This document shows positions 35,840 through 44,662 of a stretch of DNA of 64,000 bases, in pieces. The translations under genes were made by a program, and so were the position numbers. The notes below the pieces were generated by a model. That model did not search any database and was not told the origin of the DNA. It was given only the letters and a program-made list of their open reading frames with translations. The stretch's first letter is position 1. Every line of letters starts with the position of its first letter. Source of the DNA: CAIKXD01 sp035439485. GTDB taxonomy: Bacteria; Bacteroidota; Bacteroidia; UBA4408. Where the stretch lies: NCBI GenBank assembly GCA_035439485.1, contig DAORKI010000005.1:5563-69562 (forward strand). Reading direction: 5' to 3'.

Positions 35840-35871
35840 GCCCGAGTTCTTTCAAAGACTCGGGCTTTTTT
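35840..35871 (+). terminator. Strong terminator of T9SS tandem paralog 2
   Basis: GCCCGAGT (35840-35847) pairs with ACTCGGGC (35858-35865), followed by T6. G+C-rich stem in an AT-rich setting. Confidence 0.88.
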
Positions 35872-36050
35872 ATTTTCAATATTTTAGAAAATGATTATAC
35901 TTTACCGATTAAAGCACACGCATCCTTTTCTAGCCAATCCGAAAATTAATACCACTTACAGGTATTTTTTTTGTCCTCTTGCTCAAACAATTTGGAAAAA
36001 TTAAATATGGAATGTCATAAGTCGAAACTAATTAGAAATAATACGAAAGT

Positions 36051-36072
36051 GAAATGGTCTTTAGACCATTTC
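36051..36072. repeat. Perfect inverted repeat, 10 bp arms
   Basis: GAAATGGTCT and AGACCATTTC separated by two bases. Neither side has a T-run, so it is not an ordinary terminator. It could be a protein binding site or a remnant; no gene is close. Confidence 0.6.
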
Positions 36073-36315
36073 AAACTGAGGTAAATGCCGATGATAATTT
36101 GTTACACCAAATTTATTTGGTATATTACAAATATCATATCGGTATAATACAACAAGGCAATCAATATTTCGAACTAAATATTAAGTGTGAACAGTAAAAT
36201 CCTTGAAATATAGCATTGTTTACATAATTCATTTTTGACTGAAGTATAAGCACTTTATGCTCAAAAATAATGCTTCATAAATTATTGATGATGAAATTTT
36301 CCTTAAGTGATATTG

Positions 36316-36346
36316 CAAAAAAAAGCAACCATTTTGGTTGCTTTTT
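36316..36346 (-). terminator. Terminator of the Spy-like gene
   Basis: Read on the minus strand: AAAAAGCAACC (36346-36336), five-base loop, GGTTGCTTTTT followed by more T down to about 36317. It is 5 bases after the stop codon. Confidence 0.85.
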
Positions 36347-36350
36347 GCAG

Positions 36351-36806
36351 TTAATCATCTATTCCTTCCTTCACATCTTCAACAGGTTGTGTTCCTTGCT
36401 TTTTGGAGGCTTCTTTTCTTTTGACTTTCCAAGCATCGAATTGTGTAGGACTTAAAACCTTTTTTAAACCTTCATTAAATATTTTACGACTTTTTACAGC
36501 CTCTGCTTTGATTTTTTCTTTATCACCATTTGATTGTACTCGCACATTTTCCATGGTTTTAAAATGGTCTAACGCTAAACTTCTTACCTTAACTTTTTGT
36601 GCTTCTTCTAATTTAATGGCTTCATTTATTTTTACCATAAATTTATCCGCTTTTTGATCAGGAGTAGCATGTGGTTTGCCTTTTTTGTTACCTTCCTTTT
36701 GTGTGTTGGTAACCTTTGATGATTTATTTTCAACTGTTTGTGCTTCTTGGGCCCATGCAAAATAAGTGGCAAAAACTAAACTAGCTGCAATGATTGATTT
36801 TTTCAT
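36351..36806 (-). CDS. Spy/CpxP-like periplasmic protein
   Basis: A 151-residue exported protein: signal peptide MKKSIIAASLVFATYFAWAQ, a polar linker rich in lysine, then helices with two repeats of the LTxxQ kind (LEEAQKVKVRSLALDHFKTM and LSPTQFDAWKVKRKEA). Proteins of this type form small helical chaperones in the periplasm (Spy, CpxP) or sense stress. The match is at pattern level only. Single gene with its own terminator. Confidence 0.65.
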   Translation of the reverse strand: MKKSIIAASLVFATYFAWAQEAQTVENKSSKVTNTQKEGNKKGKPHATPDQKADKFMVKINEAIKLEEAQKVKVRSLALDHFKTMENVRVQSNGDKEKIKAEAVKSRKIFNEGLKKVLSPTQFDAWKVKRKEASKKQGTQPVEDVKEGIDD

Positions 36807-36882
36807 ATTTATGTTATTTTGGTTCAGTATTAAGATGACTAATGTTTAATGAAGTTTAAAATTGAATTGTTAAAAGTTGCTT

Positions 36883-37257
36883 TTATTTACTTTTTTGTAA
36901 TCTTAAAATTTCTACTTCTAAATCTATAAATAATTGCTCAATACCTCTAACAACAATATTTACATACTTTGGTAATTGCTCAATATTGGTGCTTTCTTTT
37001 CCATTTTGTTCGATGTATAAAAATAAATCTTTTAATTGATTGAGTCCTAAATTGCCAACGCTTGACTTTAATTTATGGGCAGTTTTACCAAGCATTTCCC
37101 ACTCATTATTATTCAAATGAGTGTTAAGATTGTGCATATCCTTAGGAACTTCGCTTTTGAAAATGGATAGTACCTCCAAAACAATTTCTGAATTATTGTC
37201 CATCAATTGCATCAGGTAACTTAAATCAGGCTTCTCAAATTGAATCGAATCTTCCAT
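36883..37257 (-). CDS. HPt domain phosphotransfer protein
   Basis: A 124-residue single-domain histidine phosphotransfer protein. The phosphorylated histidine is H61 in KTAHKLKSSVGNLG, flanked by the usual four-helix pattern. It would pass phosphate between the receiver of a hybrid histidine kinase and a response regulator. No kinase or regulator is adjacent, so its partners are elsewhere. The frame continues to a GTG at 37266, but the ATG at 37257 is the better start. Confidence 0.88.
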   Translation of the reverse strand: MEDSIQFEKPDLSYLMQLMDNNSEIVLEVLSIFKSEVPKDMHNLNTHLNNNEWEMLGKTAHKLKSSVGNLGLNQLKDLFLYIEQNGKESTNIEQLPKYVNIVVRGIEQLFIDLEVEILRLQKSK

Positions 37258-37441
37258 AGTGAACACTTATTATATTATTGTTTTTTTATACTCAATCAGT
37301 GACATCATTGTTATTCTCGAATATCGGCTTAAAATTAATAAAAAAAACATACGCTATCAAGTTTCTAATTTAAATCTTAAAAATGATAATTTAAACAAAT
37401 TAATGTTGGTTTTATTTTTCGAGAAATATAAACATTGTACT

Positions 37442-37449
37442 TACCTTTG
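37442..37449 (+). promoter_or_regulatory. Promoter -7 box of the LamG-T9SS gene
   Basis: TACCTTTG, perfect TAnnTTTG, 20 bases before the ATG at 37469. Confidence 0.5.
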
Positions 37450-37468
37450 AAAAAATTAAACCTATTTT

Positions 37469-38428
37469 ATGAAAAAAACATATTTATTAATTATCATTTT
37501 CCTAAGCATCTTATCCCAAGGTAAGGCTCAAGTAAACTTAAATTTTGGACTCATTGCACAGTATTATTTTACTGATGAAAGCCTTGATGACACTGGTCCC
37601 AATGTGTTAAATTTAATAAATAATAATGGCGCTACACCTGCAGCAGACAGATTTGGAATTCAGAATAATGCATATTTATTTGATGGGTTTGATGATTATT
37701 TATCTACATCAAACAACAGTGTTCTAACATTAGGCTATGGGGCTACTATTTCTATGTGGGTGAATTTAAATGATGTAACATCAAATCAAAAACTAATTGG
37801 AAAGTTAACAACTCCGCCAATCTCCATCGATGGAGGTTATTTAATTGGTGTAGAAAATGGCCAATTTAAAATTGAAACTTGGGTTGTAGGGAGTGTTCCT
37901 TATTCACTTACCGCTGGAAATATATCAGTAAATCAATGGACGCATGTAGCTGTTACTTTTCAATCAACGAATTACTTAACTTTGTATTTAAATGGCCAAG
38001 CTATTGATTCGGTAATGGTTTCAGATGCTTTGGAAGCTAATTCAAACGATTTAATTATTGGCGCAGCTCCATGGGATCAAGCTTATTTTCAAACCGATGG
38101 AACTATCGATGATATTAGAATTTATAATAGGGAAATTAATACAGCTGAAATAAATGCACTGTATTCAGAAGTGGTTACTGGAAATAATCAATTAAAATCA
38201 AATGATATTAGTTTTTATAATAATAACGGAGTTTACACTATAAATGCACCTCAAAAACAAAAAATTTCAAGCATGCTATTAACTGATGCAAGTGGTAAGG
38301 TACTCGAATTTCAGCAATTAAATAATGTTCAAACTCAACTAATAGATTTAACCAATTTTGCTAAAGGAATTTACTTTGCACATATTTGCACTGATAAAGG
38401 TACCGTTGCTTTAAAATTGACTAATTAA
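37469..38428 (+). CDS. Secreted LamG-domain protein with T9SS sorting domain
   Basis: A 319-residue exported protein: signal peptide ending near SQGKAQ, then a LamG/concanavalin A-like domain of about 200 residues (LIAQYYFTDESLDD, YLFDGFDDYLST, ATISMWVNLND, QWTHVAVTFQS, GTIDDIRIYNREI), and a C-terminal T9SS type A sorting domain (ISSMLLTDASGKVLEF, GIYFAHICTDKGTVALKLTN). LamG domains bind glycans or proteins at the cell surface. No catalytic motif. Own promoter and terminator. Confidence 0.9.
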   Translation: MKKTYLLIIIFLSILSQGKAQVNLNFGLIAQYYFTDESLDDTGPNVLNLINNNGATPAADRFGIQNNAYLFDGFDDYLSTSNNSVLTLGYGATISMWVNLNDVTSNQKLIGKLTTPPISIDGGYLIGVENGQFKIETWVVGSVPYSLTAGNISVNQWTHVAVTFQSTNYLTLYLNGQAIDSVMVSDALEANSNDLIIGAAPWDQAYFQTDGTIDDIRIYNREINTAEINALYSEVVTGNNQLKSNDISFYNNNGVYTINAPQKQKISSMLLTDASGKVLEFQQLNNVQTQLIDLTNFAKGIYFAHICTDKGTVALKLTN

Positions 38429-38446
38429 ATATGCAAAAATCTTTGT

Positions 38447-38486
38447 AAATAGCTCGTTGCCATGCATGTAACGAGCTATTTACTTT
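38447..38486 (+). terminator. Terminator of the LamG-T9SS gene
   Basis: AAATAGCTCGTT (38447-38458) pairs with AACGAGCTATTT (38470-38481), a perfect 12 bp stem with T-rich sequence after it. Confidence 0.8.
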
Positions 38487-38611
38487 TTGCATAAGTCACA
38501 ACCTATGAATCAAGGTTGCAAATTTATTTTTGGAATAAAATACAAATTCTTTCAAATATTTTTTGTATCATTATTTCACCTTTAAGTTATTATAATTATT
38601 GATTCTAAAAA

Positions 38612-39070
38612 ATGCAATTGAACTTTACAAAAGAGCATGTTTATTCCTTAGTAATGAAGGAAATTGATGAAAGAATCTTAATTTTTTCAAAGCTTTTGTC
38701 TGAGTTAAATTTAGGTGCACAAAATGACGCTAAAAGCTCGGCAGGTGATAAGCACGAAACATCTATATCCATGATGCATATAGAACAAGAAAAAATTAAT
38801 ATGCAACTCAATGAAGTCAAGGAAATCAAAACTCAATTGTCCAAAATTGTAATTGCTCCACCAAATAGTAAAGTTATGATAGGCAGCATAGTGAAAACAA
38901 ATCAAGGAATTTTTTACATTGCTGTAGCCTTAGGCAAAGTAATGATTAACGGTGTTCAAATTTTTGTGTTATCACCGCAATCTCCCTTGGCACAAAAATT
39001 ATTGAATTTAAAGACTAAACAAGAAACTGAATTGAATTCAAAACGATTTATCATAGAGGAAATTTTATAA
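38612..39070 (+). CDS. GreA/GreB-like protein
   Basis: A 152-residue protein with an N-terminal helical part (AKSSAGDKHETSISMMHIEQEKINMQL) and a C-terminal beta domain (VMIGSIVKTNQGIFYIAVALGKV, FVLSPQSPLAQKLLNLK). This matches the small GreA/B C-terminal-like proteins of Bacteroidota that some databases mislabel as 3-oxoacyl-ACP synthase. The SAGDKHET block is the family's mark. A role with RNA polymerase is possible but unproven. It precedes rluF by 35 bases and may share its transcript. Confidence 0.75.
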   Translation: MQLNFTKEHVYSLVMKEIDERILIFSKLLSELNLGAQNDAKSSAGDKHETSISMMHIEQEKINMQLNEVKEIKTQLSKIVIAPPNSKVMIGSIVKTNQGIFYIAVALGKVMINGVQIFVLSPQSPLAQKLLNLKTKQETELNSKRFIIEEIL

Positions 39071-39105
39071 TTAATTAAATTTCATATTCTAAAATTGAAA
39101 TAAGT

Positions 39106-40029
39106 ATGAATACACAAAACGCCATCAGGTTGAATAAATTTATCAGCGAAAGCGGTATATGCTCAAGAAGAGAGGCTGATAGATGGATTGAAGCAGGGCG
39201 TGTCACTATCAATAAAAGAAAAGCAGTTATCGGTGACTTAGTAAAGGCGGGTGATAAAGTTATTGCTAATGGGCAAGAATTGGAACCTAGAAAAGGTGAA
39301 GAGTTAGTGTTGATTGCATTAAACAAACCTACGGGAATAACATCTACCACAGAGTTAAATGTGAGAGATAATATAATTCAGTTTGTGAACTTTAATCAAA
39401 GAATATTTCCTATAGGAAGATTAGATAAGGATTCTCAAGGCTTAATTTTTTTGACAAATAATGGTGATTTAGTAAATAAAATATTGCGCGCTGGAAATCA
39501 TCATGAAAAGGAATATATTGTAACAGTTGATAAAATACTTAATGAACAAGTTATCAATAATATGGCTGCTGGTGTTCCTATGCTTGGAGTTACTACAAAA
39601 AAATGTAAGATAGAACAAATAAATGCCCATACATTTAAAATAATTTTAGTTCAAGGATTAAACCGCCAAATTAGGAGAATGTGTGAACATTTTGGGTATG
39701 AAGTAACCATATTAGAACGTATTAGAATCATGAACATAAGTTTAAAAGGATTGCCCATTGGAGAGTGGAGAGAATTAACTGAACAAGAAAAGATTGGAAT
39801 TAATGCATTAATTGCAAATTCATCATCAGAAAAAATAAAGCACTCAAGTAATCCTGATTTAAGTGTTAGGAAAAACAAGGAATATAAAGAAAAATTTAAA
39901 AATAAAAATCAAGAAAGAAACACTAAAAAAAATAGCTCTAACAAGAATAAAGAAGAAATAAAAAACAAACATCAATCCTCTAAAAAACATCATTACAAAA
40001 GTAATCACGCAAGAGGGAAAAATAGATAA
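39106..40029 (+). CDS. rluF: 23S rRNA pseudouridine synthase RluF
   Basis: A 307-residue RsuA/RluF-family enzyme. N-terminal S4 RNA-binding domain (IRLNKFISESGICSRREADR), then the catalytic domain with aspartate D107 in GRLDKDSQGL, followed by NHHEKEYIVTVDK and GLNRQIRRMCEHFGYEV. RluF makes pseudouridine at position 2604 of 23S rRNA (E. coli numbering). After residue about 245 comes a very basic, lysine- and asparagine-rich tail of 60 residues, not part of the enzyme fold, perhaps RNA-binding. Confidence 0.92.
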   Translation: MNTQNAIRLNKFISESGICSRREADRWIEAGRVTINKRKAVIGDLVKAGDKVIANGQELEPRKGEELVLIALNKPTGITSTTELNVRDNIIQFVNFNQRIFPIGRLDKDSQGLIFLTNNGDLVNKILRAGNHHEKEYIVTVDKILNEQVINNMAAGVPMLGVTTKKCKIEQINAHTFKIILVQGLNRQIRRMCEHFGYEVTILERIRIMNISLKGLPIGEWRELTEQEKIGINALIANSSSEKIKHSSNPDLSVRKNKEYKEKFKNKNQERNTKKNSSNKNKEEIKNKHQSSKKHHYKSNHARGKNR

Positions 40030-40058
40030 GTGATTTATTTTAGTTTTACAATAAAAAA

Positions 40059-41669
40059 ATGAGTACAAAAAATACAGCCGAGAAGCTTTTTATTCAATTA
40101 AAGGAAGTATTATTTATTTATGATAATCAATCCAGCAATAGAAAACTTGCATTATTAAATCAACTTGCTTCAATTAATTTAAAATTAAACACTCTTCTTG
40201 AATATCATGACTGTTTACTTTTTATTTCTGCCTATCCTGAAAATAAAGCCATATTAAAAATAGCCGAAAAAGAGTTGAACAGAATAGCGCAATTCGCTAA
40301 ACATTTTAATGGATTTAAAAGCAATAAATTAAATGATACAGGCTTGCCATTTACTTCCATGATCACAAGATTTTCGTGCGATGCATTAGTTGATATGATT
40401 CACCAATTTAAATGCAATATTGATATTGATTCATTTGCAAAAGATGGTCATGATTTAAACACATTGCTAAATATAACTTTACCAAGTGTGTTAAAACAAG
40501 AAACAACTGCTGGATTCAATAATTTAGAACTATTAGAACATTTAGGAGTTAAACCTAAAAATAGGTTAAGATTTTTACTGTCTGAGTTCAATAAATTGAG
40601 CGATAATCCTTTGCTGAAGGATCATTTGTGGGAATCTTTAAAAATTTATTTGAACATTAGCCATAACTCCAAATTGTATTCGCGCAGCTTTAACAGAATT
40701 AAAAACAAAAAAGTTTTTTATCAAAATGAAATAGTTAAAAAATTTAACTCTTTTGACCTAATTAACGCTGAATTACCAAAGCCAATTGCGCTTAATGATA
40801 CTACAAAATCTGAGTTAGTTGATGTAATAAAAAAATCTATGCTGCTCAATATGCGAGAAACCGATACATCAACATATATGGATGTTTCAAGCATTGAATT
40901 ATATGAATTGGATCGAGGGATAAGTATTGCCATATATGGCCTTACAGCAAATCGACAACTTCCATTTCAGTCATATATAGGATATACTGCATTTAAAAAT
41001 TCCTTTCCTGTGGCCTATGGAGGAAGTTGGATTTTTGGTCACACGGCCATGTTTGGATTAAATATTTTAGAACCTTTTAGGGGGGGAGAATCAGGCTACA
41101 TCATGTGTCAGCTCATTAGGACCTATTTGCAAAGATTTAAATTAAATTATATAGAAGTTGAAAACTATCAGTTTGGAAAAGACAATCCTGATGGAATTAA
41201 ATCAGGGGCTTTTTGGTTTTATTATAGATATGGTTTTAAACCAATAGATAAAAAATTAGCAAAATTGGCAGAAATTGAATATGCTAAAATCATCGAAAAT
41301 AAAAACTACCGAACACCTGAAAAAACACTTATCAGCTTGTGTGAATCAAATATTGCTATTTCTTTTAGTCATCAAATTCCTATTAAAAAGGAAGAAGTTT
41401 TTACTAAAATATTTAATATGATTGTGAAAGTTTATGATGGAGATAATATTGCTGCGACAGCAAAAGCATTGAAGGAATTTGATAGAAAAACTAACTCATT
41501 GCACCTTAACTCAGAAGTAAATGAAAACTTAAAACAAGAAATAAGTTTATGGGCTGAAGCATACCAAGTTAAAGATAAAAAAAAATTGCGTATTCTAGAA
41601 GAGATGATGCAACTAAAAAATAAGAATACCTTTAACTATAACGAATTGGTGAAAAAGTTTTTTGATTAA
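40059..41669 (+). CDS. Large protein of unknown function with a GNAT-like C-terminal region
   Basis: A 536-residue protein that I do not recognise. No signal peptide or membrane segment. The first 250 residues are helical (LNQLASINLKLNTLLEYH, LLEHLGVKPKNRLRFLL). From about residue 270 to 410 a mixed alpha/beta part includes YGGSWIFGHTAMFGLNILEPFRGGESG, followed by a helix and KSGAFWFYYRYGFKP. The sequence of strand, loop with R and GG, helix, and a late FYYRYGF strand resembles an acetyltransferase (GNAT) fold, but no acetyl-CoA motif is exact. It follows rluF after 29 bases. Confidence refers to the gene being real. Confidence 0.75.
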   Translation: MSTKNTAEKLFIQLKEVLFIYDNQSSNRKLALLNQLASINLKLNTLLEYHDCLLFISAYPENKAILKIAEKELNRIAQFAKHFNGFKSNKLNDTGLPFTSMITRFSCDALVDMIHQFKCNIDIDSFAKDGHDLNTLLNITLPSVLKQETTAGFNNLELLEHLGVKPKNRLRFLLSEFNKLSDNPLLKDHLWESLKIYLNISHNSKLYSRSFNRIKNKKVFYQNEIVKKFNSFDLINAELPKPIALNDTTKSELVDVIKKSMLLNMRETDTSTYMDVSSIELYELDRGISIAIYGLTANRQLPFQSYIGYTAFKNSFPVAYGGSWIFGHTAMFGLNILEPFRGGESGYIMCQLIRTYLQRFKLNYIEVENYQFGKDNPDGIKSGAFWFYYRYGFKPIDKKLAKLAEIEYAKIIENKNYRTPEKTLISLCESNIAISFSHQIPIKKEEVFTKIFNMIVKVYDGDNIAATAKALKEFDRKTNSLHLNSEVNENLKQEISLWAEAYQVKDKKKLRILEEMMQLKNKNTFNYNELVKKFFD

Positions 41670-41715
41670 TTGCGCTATCTTATGAAAAACAACATTTTAT
41701 TTCATTGATACTTTT

Positions 41716-42363
41716 TTAGACATTCATTTTAAATGTTTTCCAATCAACACCTATTCTAAAAGTTTGATATATTCTTCCATCTTTAAAACTGCTTCCAAAG
41801 TGTTTTGTAGCTGAATGAAAAGCACCAGATGGATAAGCAACCAAGCGATTAAATTTATTTCCAATTCGATCTATTTCAACCCATTTGCTCCTTTTTTTAC
41901 TATCTTCTTCTAACAAATTTTTCAGGTCATCAAAGTCCATTTTAAGATGTTTAGCATCTTCTCTTGAGGCAGGATTAATTAAACCAGTGCGCTTGTGCAT
42001 CCACAATGAAGTGCCGCAATCATAAGGAATATTTGGAGTAAGGTAAACCAAGGCAGTGATATCATTATAAGGCTCATCTGAATGTACTCCCGGTGTTTCT
42101 TTCAAATTTCCTTTTGAAAAACCTTTATAAAAAACGCCATTTTCTTGCAAAGGGTCGGTGTCCCACCTTGTAATTTTTATACCTAAAATATTTTCAAGTT
42201 TTTGTTTAATCCCATTTTCATGGTAAACAATTTTGCTTCTAAATCCAGTAACATGAATTGGTTCGTAATAGTCTACTTTTCTGCTTAATTCAACAACTTT
42301 TTGTGGATTTCTATAAAAATTATCTTTTACAAGTACAAACCTGTGGTATTTAATTTTTTCCAT
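41716..42363 (-). CDS. HxD-type 2-oxoglutarate/Fe(II) oxygenase-like protein (DUF6445-like)
   Basis: A 215-residue protein with the iron-binding pattern of a double-stranded beta helix oxygenase: H94-S-D96 in GVHSDEPYNDITALVYL, a distal H183 in YPSGAFHSATKHFG, and an arginine (R203) in QTFRIGVDW that could bind 2-oxoglutarate. The arrangement resembles DUF6445 proteins and prolyl-hydroxylase-like enzymes. Substrate unknown. It is convergent with the unknown 536-residue gene and divergent from the wzz genes. Confidence 0.7.
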   Translation of the reverse strand: MEKIKYHRFVLVKDNFYRNPQKVVELSRKVDYYEPIHVTGFRSKIVYHENGIKQKLENILGIKITRWDTDPLQENGVFYKGFSKGNLKETPGVHSDEPYNDITALVYLTPNIPYDCGTSLWMHKRTGLINPASREDAKHLKMDFDDLKNLLEEDSKKRSKWVEIDRIGNKFNRLVAYPSGAFHSATKHFGSSFKDGRIYQTFRIGVDWKTFKMNV

Positions 42364-42570
42364 TAAAATTTGCTTTATTTTGAGTTAATAGCATAACTTT
42401 TATATGATGCTTTATAATCTAATTGGATTAATTATTAGCGCAATTTGTTATTTTTTTAATTAAATTCAAATAAAATTAACCTAAGGAGGGCTATTTTAGA
42501 GTAATTTTAAATAATTTGAAGAAAATTGAGTTAATATAAGAATTTAAGCATGCTTTCTTACATTTTTTTA

Positions 42571-42578
42571 TATTTTTG
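42571..42578 (+). promoter_or_regulatory. Promoter -7 box of the wzz/ligase genes
   Basis: TATTTTTG, perfect TAnnTTTG, 18 bases before the ATG of the first wzz-like gene. Confidence 0.5.
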
Positions 42579-42595
42579 CCGCGCTTTAAAAAATT

Positions 42596-43615
42596 ATGGC
42601 TGAACAAATCGAGCAAAATACCTTTAATTCAGTGAATTTGATTTCGCTTATTTTCAATTGGCGAAGACAGCTCCTTGTTGTGGGTTCAGCCACCGCAGTG
42701 GTTTCAATTATTGCTTCCTTTCTTATCACTCCAAAATATAAGTCAGAGGTAATTATGTTTCCAACGCAAACGAGTTCTATTTCAAAAGCGTTATTGAATG
42801 AAAACAATACAGGAAAAGAAGACATCTTGAAATTTGGAGAGGAAGAAGAGGCAGAACAAATGCTACAAATTTTAAATTCAGATTATATTAGAGCTAGAAT
42901 TTGTGGGAAATATAAATTAATGAAGCATTATGATATTGATGCTAAAGATAAGTTTAGAAATACACTTTTGTTCAAAGAATACGAAGAAAATATAAGTTTT
43001 GAGCGCACAGAATTTATGTCGGTAAAGGTAACAGTTATGGACAAAGACCCACAAATGGCAGCTGACATCACAAACGATATTGCCGCATTAGTGGACTCTG
43101 TAAAAAATGATATGCAACATGAACGAGCACGACAAGGTCTAAAAATAGTAGAGCTGGCATTGTTTGCGCAAAAAGATTACATCAAATCTATAGAAGATTC
43201 ATTGAATAAACTCAGAAAATTAGGAATCAACGATTACGAAACCCAATCACAGGCCTTCAATGAGCAATATGCCTTAGCTATTTCCAAAAATAATACAGCT
43301 GGTATCAAATCCTTAGAACAAAAACTGGATATTTTGTCAACTTATGGAGGCTCTTATGTTTCATTAAGAGAAAAGTTACAACATGAAATTAATCAATTGA
43401 GTATTGTGAAGTCGAAATACGAGCAAGCTAAAATTGATGCTGAACAATCACTAACAAGTAAATTCATCGTAAATAGAGCTTTTAAAGCTGAGAAAAAATC
43501 TTACCCTATTCGTTGGTTAATTGTCACAGTAAGCACAGTATCATCATTAATTCTGGCTTTGTTAGCCATATTGTTGATTGAAAATATTAAAGAAGTTAAA
43601 TTGTCGAAAAAGTAG
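42596..43615 (+). CDS. Wzz-like chain length determinant protein (first)
   Basis: A 339-residue inner membrane protein with the Wzz plan: membrane segment 1 at about 22-42 (ending LITPKYKSEVIMFPT), a long periplasmic helical part (VTVMDKDPQMAADITNDIAAL), and membrane segment 2 near the C-terminus preceded by the proline-rich KSYPIRWLIVTVSTV. Wzz proteins set the number of repeat units in O-antigen or exopolysaccharide. The tyrosine kinase domain of some relatives is absent. A second Wzz-like gene starts 4 bases after its stop. Confidence 0.9.
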   Translation: MAEQIEQNTFNSVNLISLIFNWRRQLLVVGSATAVVSIIASFLITPKYKSEVIMFPTQTSSISKALLNENNTGKEDILKFGEEEEAEQMLQILNSDYIRARICGKYKLMKHYDIDAKDKFRNTLLFKEYEENISFERTEFMSVKVTVMDKDPQMAADITNDIAALVDSVKNDMQHERARQGLKIVELALFAQKDYIKSIEDSLNKLRKLGINDYETQSQAFNEQYALAISKNNTAGIKSLEQKLDILSTYGGSYVSLREKLQHEINQLSIVKSKYEQAKIDAEQSLTSKFIVNRAFKAEKKSYPIRWLIVTVSTVSSLILALLAILLIENIKEVKLSKK

Positions 43616-43619
43616 TTGT

Positions 43620-44564
43620 ATGGAACAAGATAACGAATTCAATACCGGCAGTTTATATCATTTGGCAATCAAATGGAGATGGCATTTAATAGCTATTGCA
43701 GTAATTTCAGGCATAGCCTCTGCTGTGTTTTCGAGTAGCGCATTCATTGAGCCAAAATTTAAATCAACAGCAGTAGTTTATCCTGTAAATATTGTTCCAT
43801 ACAGTAATGAATCAGCCACTGAACAATTATTACAGTTGTTTCAGAGTGCCGATGTTAAGAATAAAATAATTGAAAAATTCGATCTAGCTAATCATTATGG
43901 GTTAGGCGATAATTCCAAAGAGCCAAACTCAAAGTTAATTCTCGAATTTAATGATAATGTTTCTATAAGCAAAACTGAATTTGAATCGGTTAATATCGAA
44001 ATACTTGATAAAGACCCAGTGAAAGCTTGTGCTATGGTAAATGAAATCATAGCTGAAACTAACTTGAAGTGCAGGCAACTGCAAAGAGAAAAAAGTCAAG
44101 AAATGTTAGCGATGTATGCTAAACAACTTGAAATCAAAAAAGGAGAAATTGATACCTTAAAAAATCAAATTAGCCGCTTACGAGTTGAGAATAATATTAT
44201 TGATGTATACGCCCAAACAAGAGAAGCAACTCGAGGCCTTGTGACTTCTAAAGGTGGAGAAGCTACCAGAATATCAGGTAAAATACAAGAAGTTGGAGCA
44301 GAATTAACAGCGAGCAATGTAAAGTTGGATGCTGCACTCAACTATTACACCAAAATTAAAGCTACTTACGATGATATTGTGGGTGATTTAAATAAGGAAC
44401 TTACCTACACTAATGTGGTAACAAAGCCGTTTGTATCTGACTCAAAATCATACCCAATCAGATGGATTATCGTTCTTTCTAGCATTTTAGCTTCCTTGTT
44501 TTTAGGCTTTATTATTATTTCAATTTCTGAAGGTAAAAAAAAAAACTTCAAGCAGTCCCTTTAG
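43620..44564 (+). CDS. Wzz-like chain length determinant protein (second)
   Basis: A 314-residue paralog of the preceding protein: membrane segment 1 near residues 19-38, VEPKFKSTAVVYPV-type loop, EFESVNIEILDKDPVKACAMVNEI, and membrane segment 2 after SKSYPIRWIIVLSS. The start at 43620 avoids the 38-base overlap that the upstream ATG would need. Its last codons contain a run of 11 A (44535-44545), and the ligase frame opens one base behind at this point. It ends GKKKNFKQSL. Confidence 0.9.
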   Translation: MEQDNEFNTGSLYHLAIKWRWHLIAIAVISGIASAVFSSSAFIEPKFKSTAVVYPVNIVPYSNESATEQLLQLFQSADVKNKIIEKFDLANHYGLGDNSKEPNSKLILEFNDNVSISKTEFESVNIEILDKDPVKACAMVNEIIAETNLKCRQLQREKSQEMLAMYAKQLEIKKGEIDTLKNQISRLRVENNIIDVYAQTREATRGLVTSKGGEATRISGKIQEVGAELTASNVKLDAALNYYTKIKATYDDIVGDLNKELTYTNVVTKPFVSDSKSYPIRWIIVLSSILASLFLGFIIISISEGKKKNFKQSL

Positions 44565-44662
44565 TAAGTTTTAAGGACAGAAAACACTATTATTTTTATC
44601 TTATTTGTGGCGTATTTATTGCTTTAAGCGCTTTAGCAATTGCCTATGAAAGCTTTTGGTTT

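Larger units (their letters stand above)
35819..36350. other. Intergenic region with two terminators and a perfect inverted repeat
   Basis: 532 bases between convergent genes. It holds the terminator of the T9SS gene (35840-35871), the terminator of the minus-strand Spy-like gene (36316-36346) and, between them, a perfect 10 bp inverted repeat at 36051-36072. I see no ORF or RNA gene in the remaining sequence. Confidence 0.6.

Noticed and set aside
37259..37450. 63-codon frame before the LamG-T9SS gene
   Set aside because: Rich in I, N, Y, K as random AT-rich sequence would be, no family, and the promoter of the next gene lies at its end.
38612..39070. 3-oxoacyl-ACP synthase
   Set aside because: Databases sometimes give this name to such small proteins, but there is no ketosynthase motif; the sequence fits a GreA/B-like protein.
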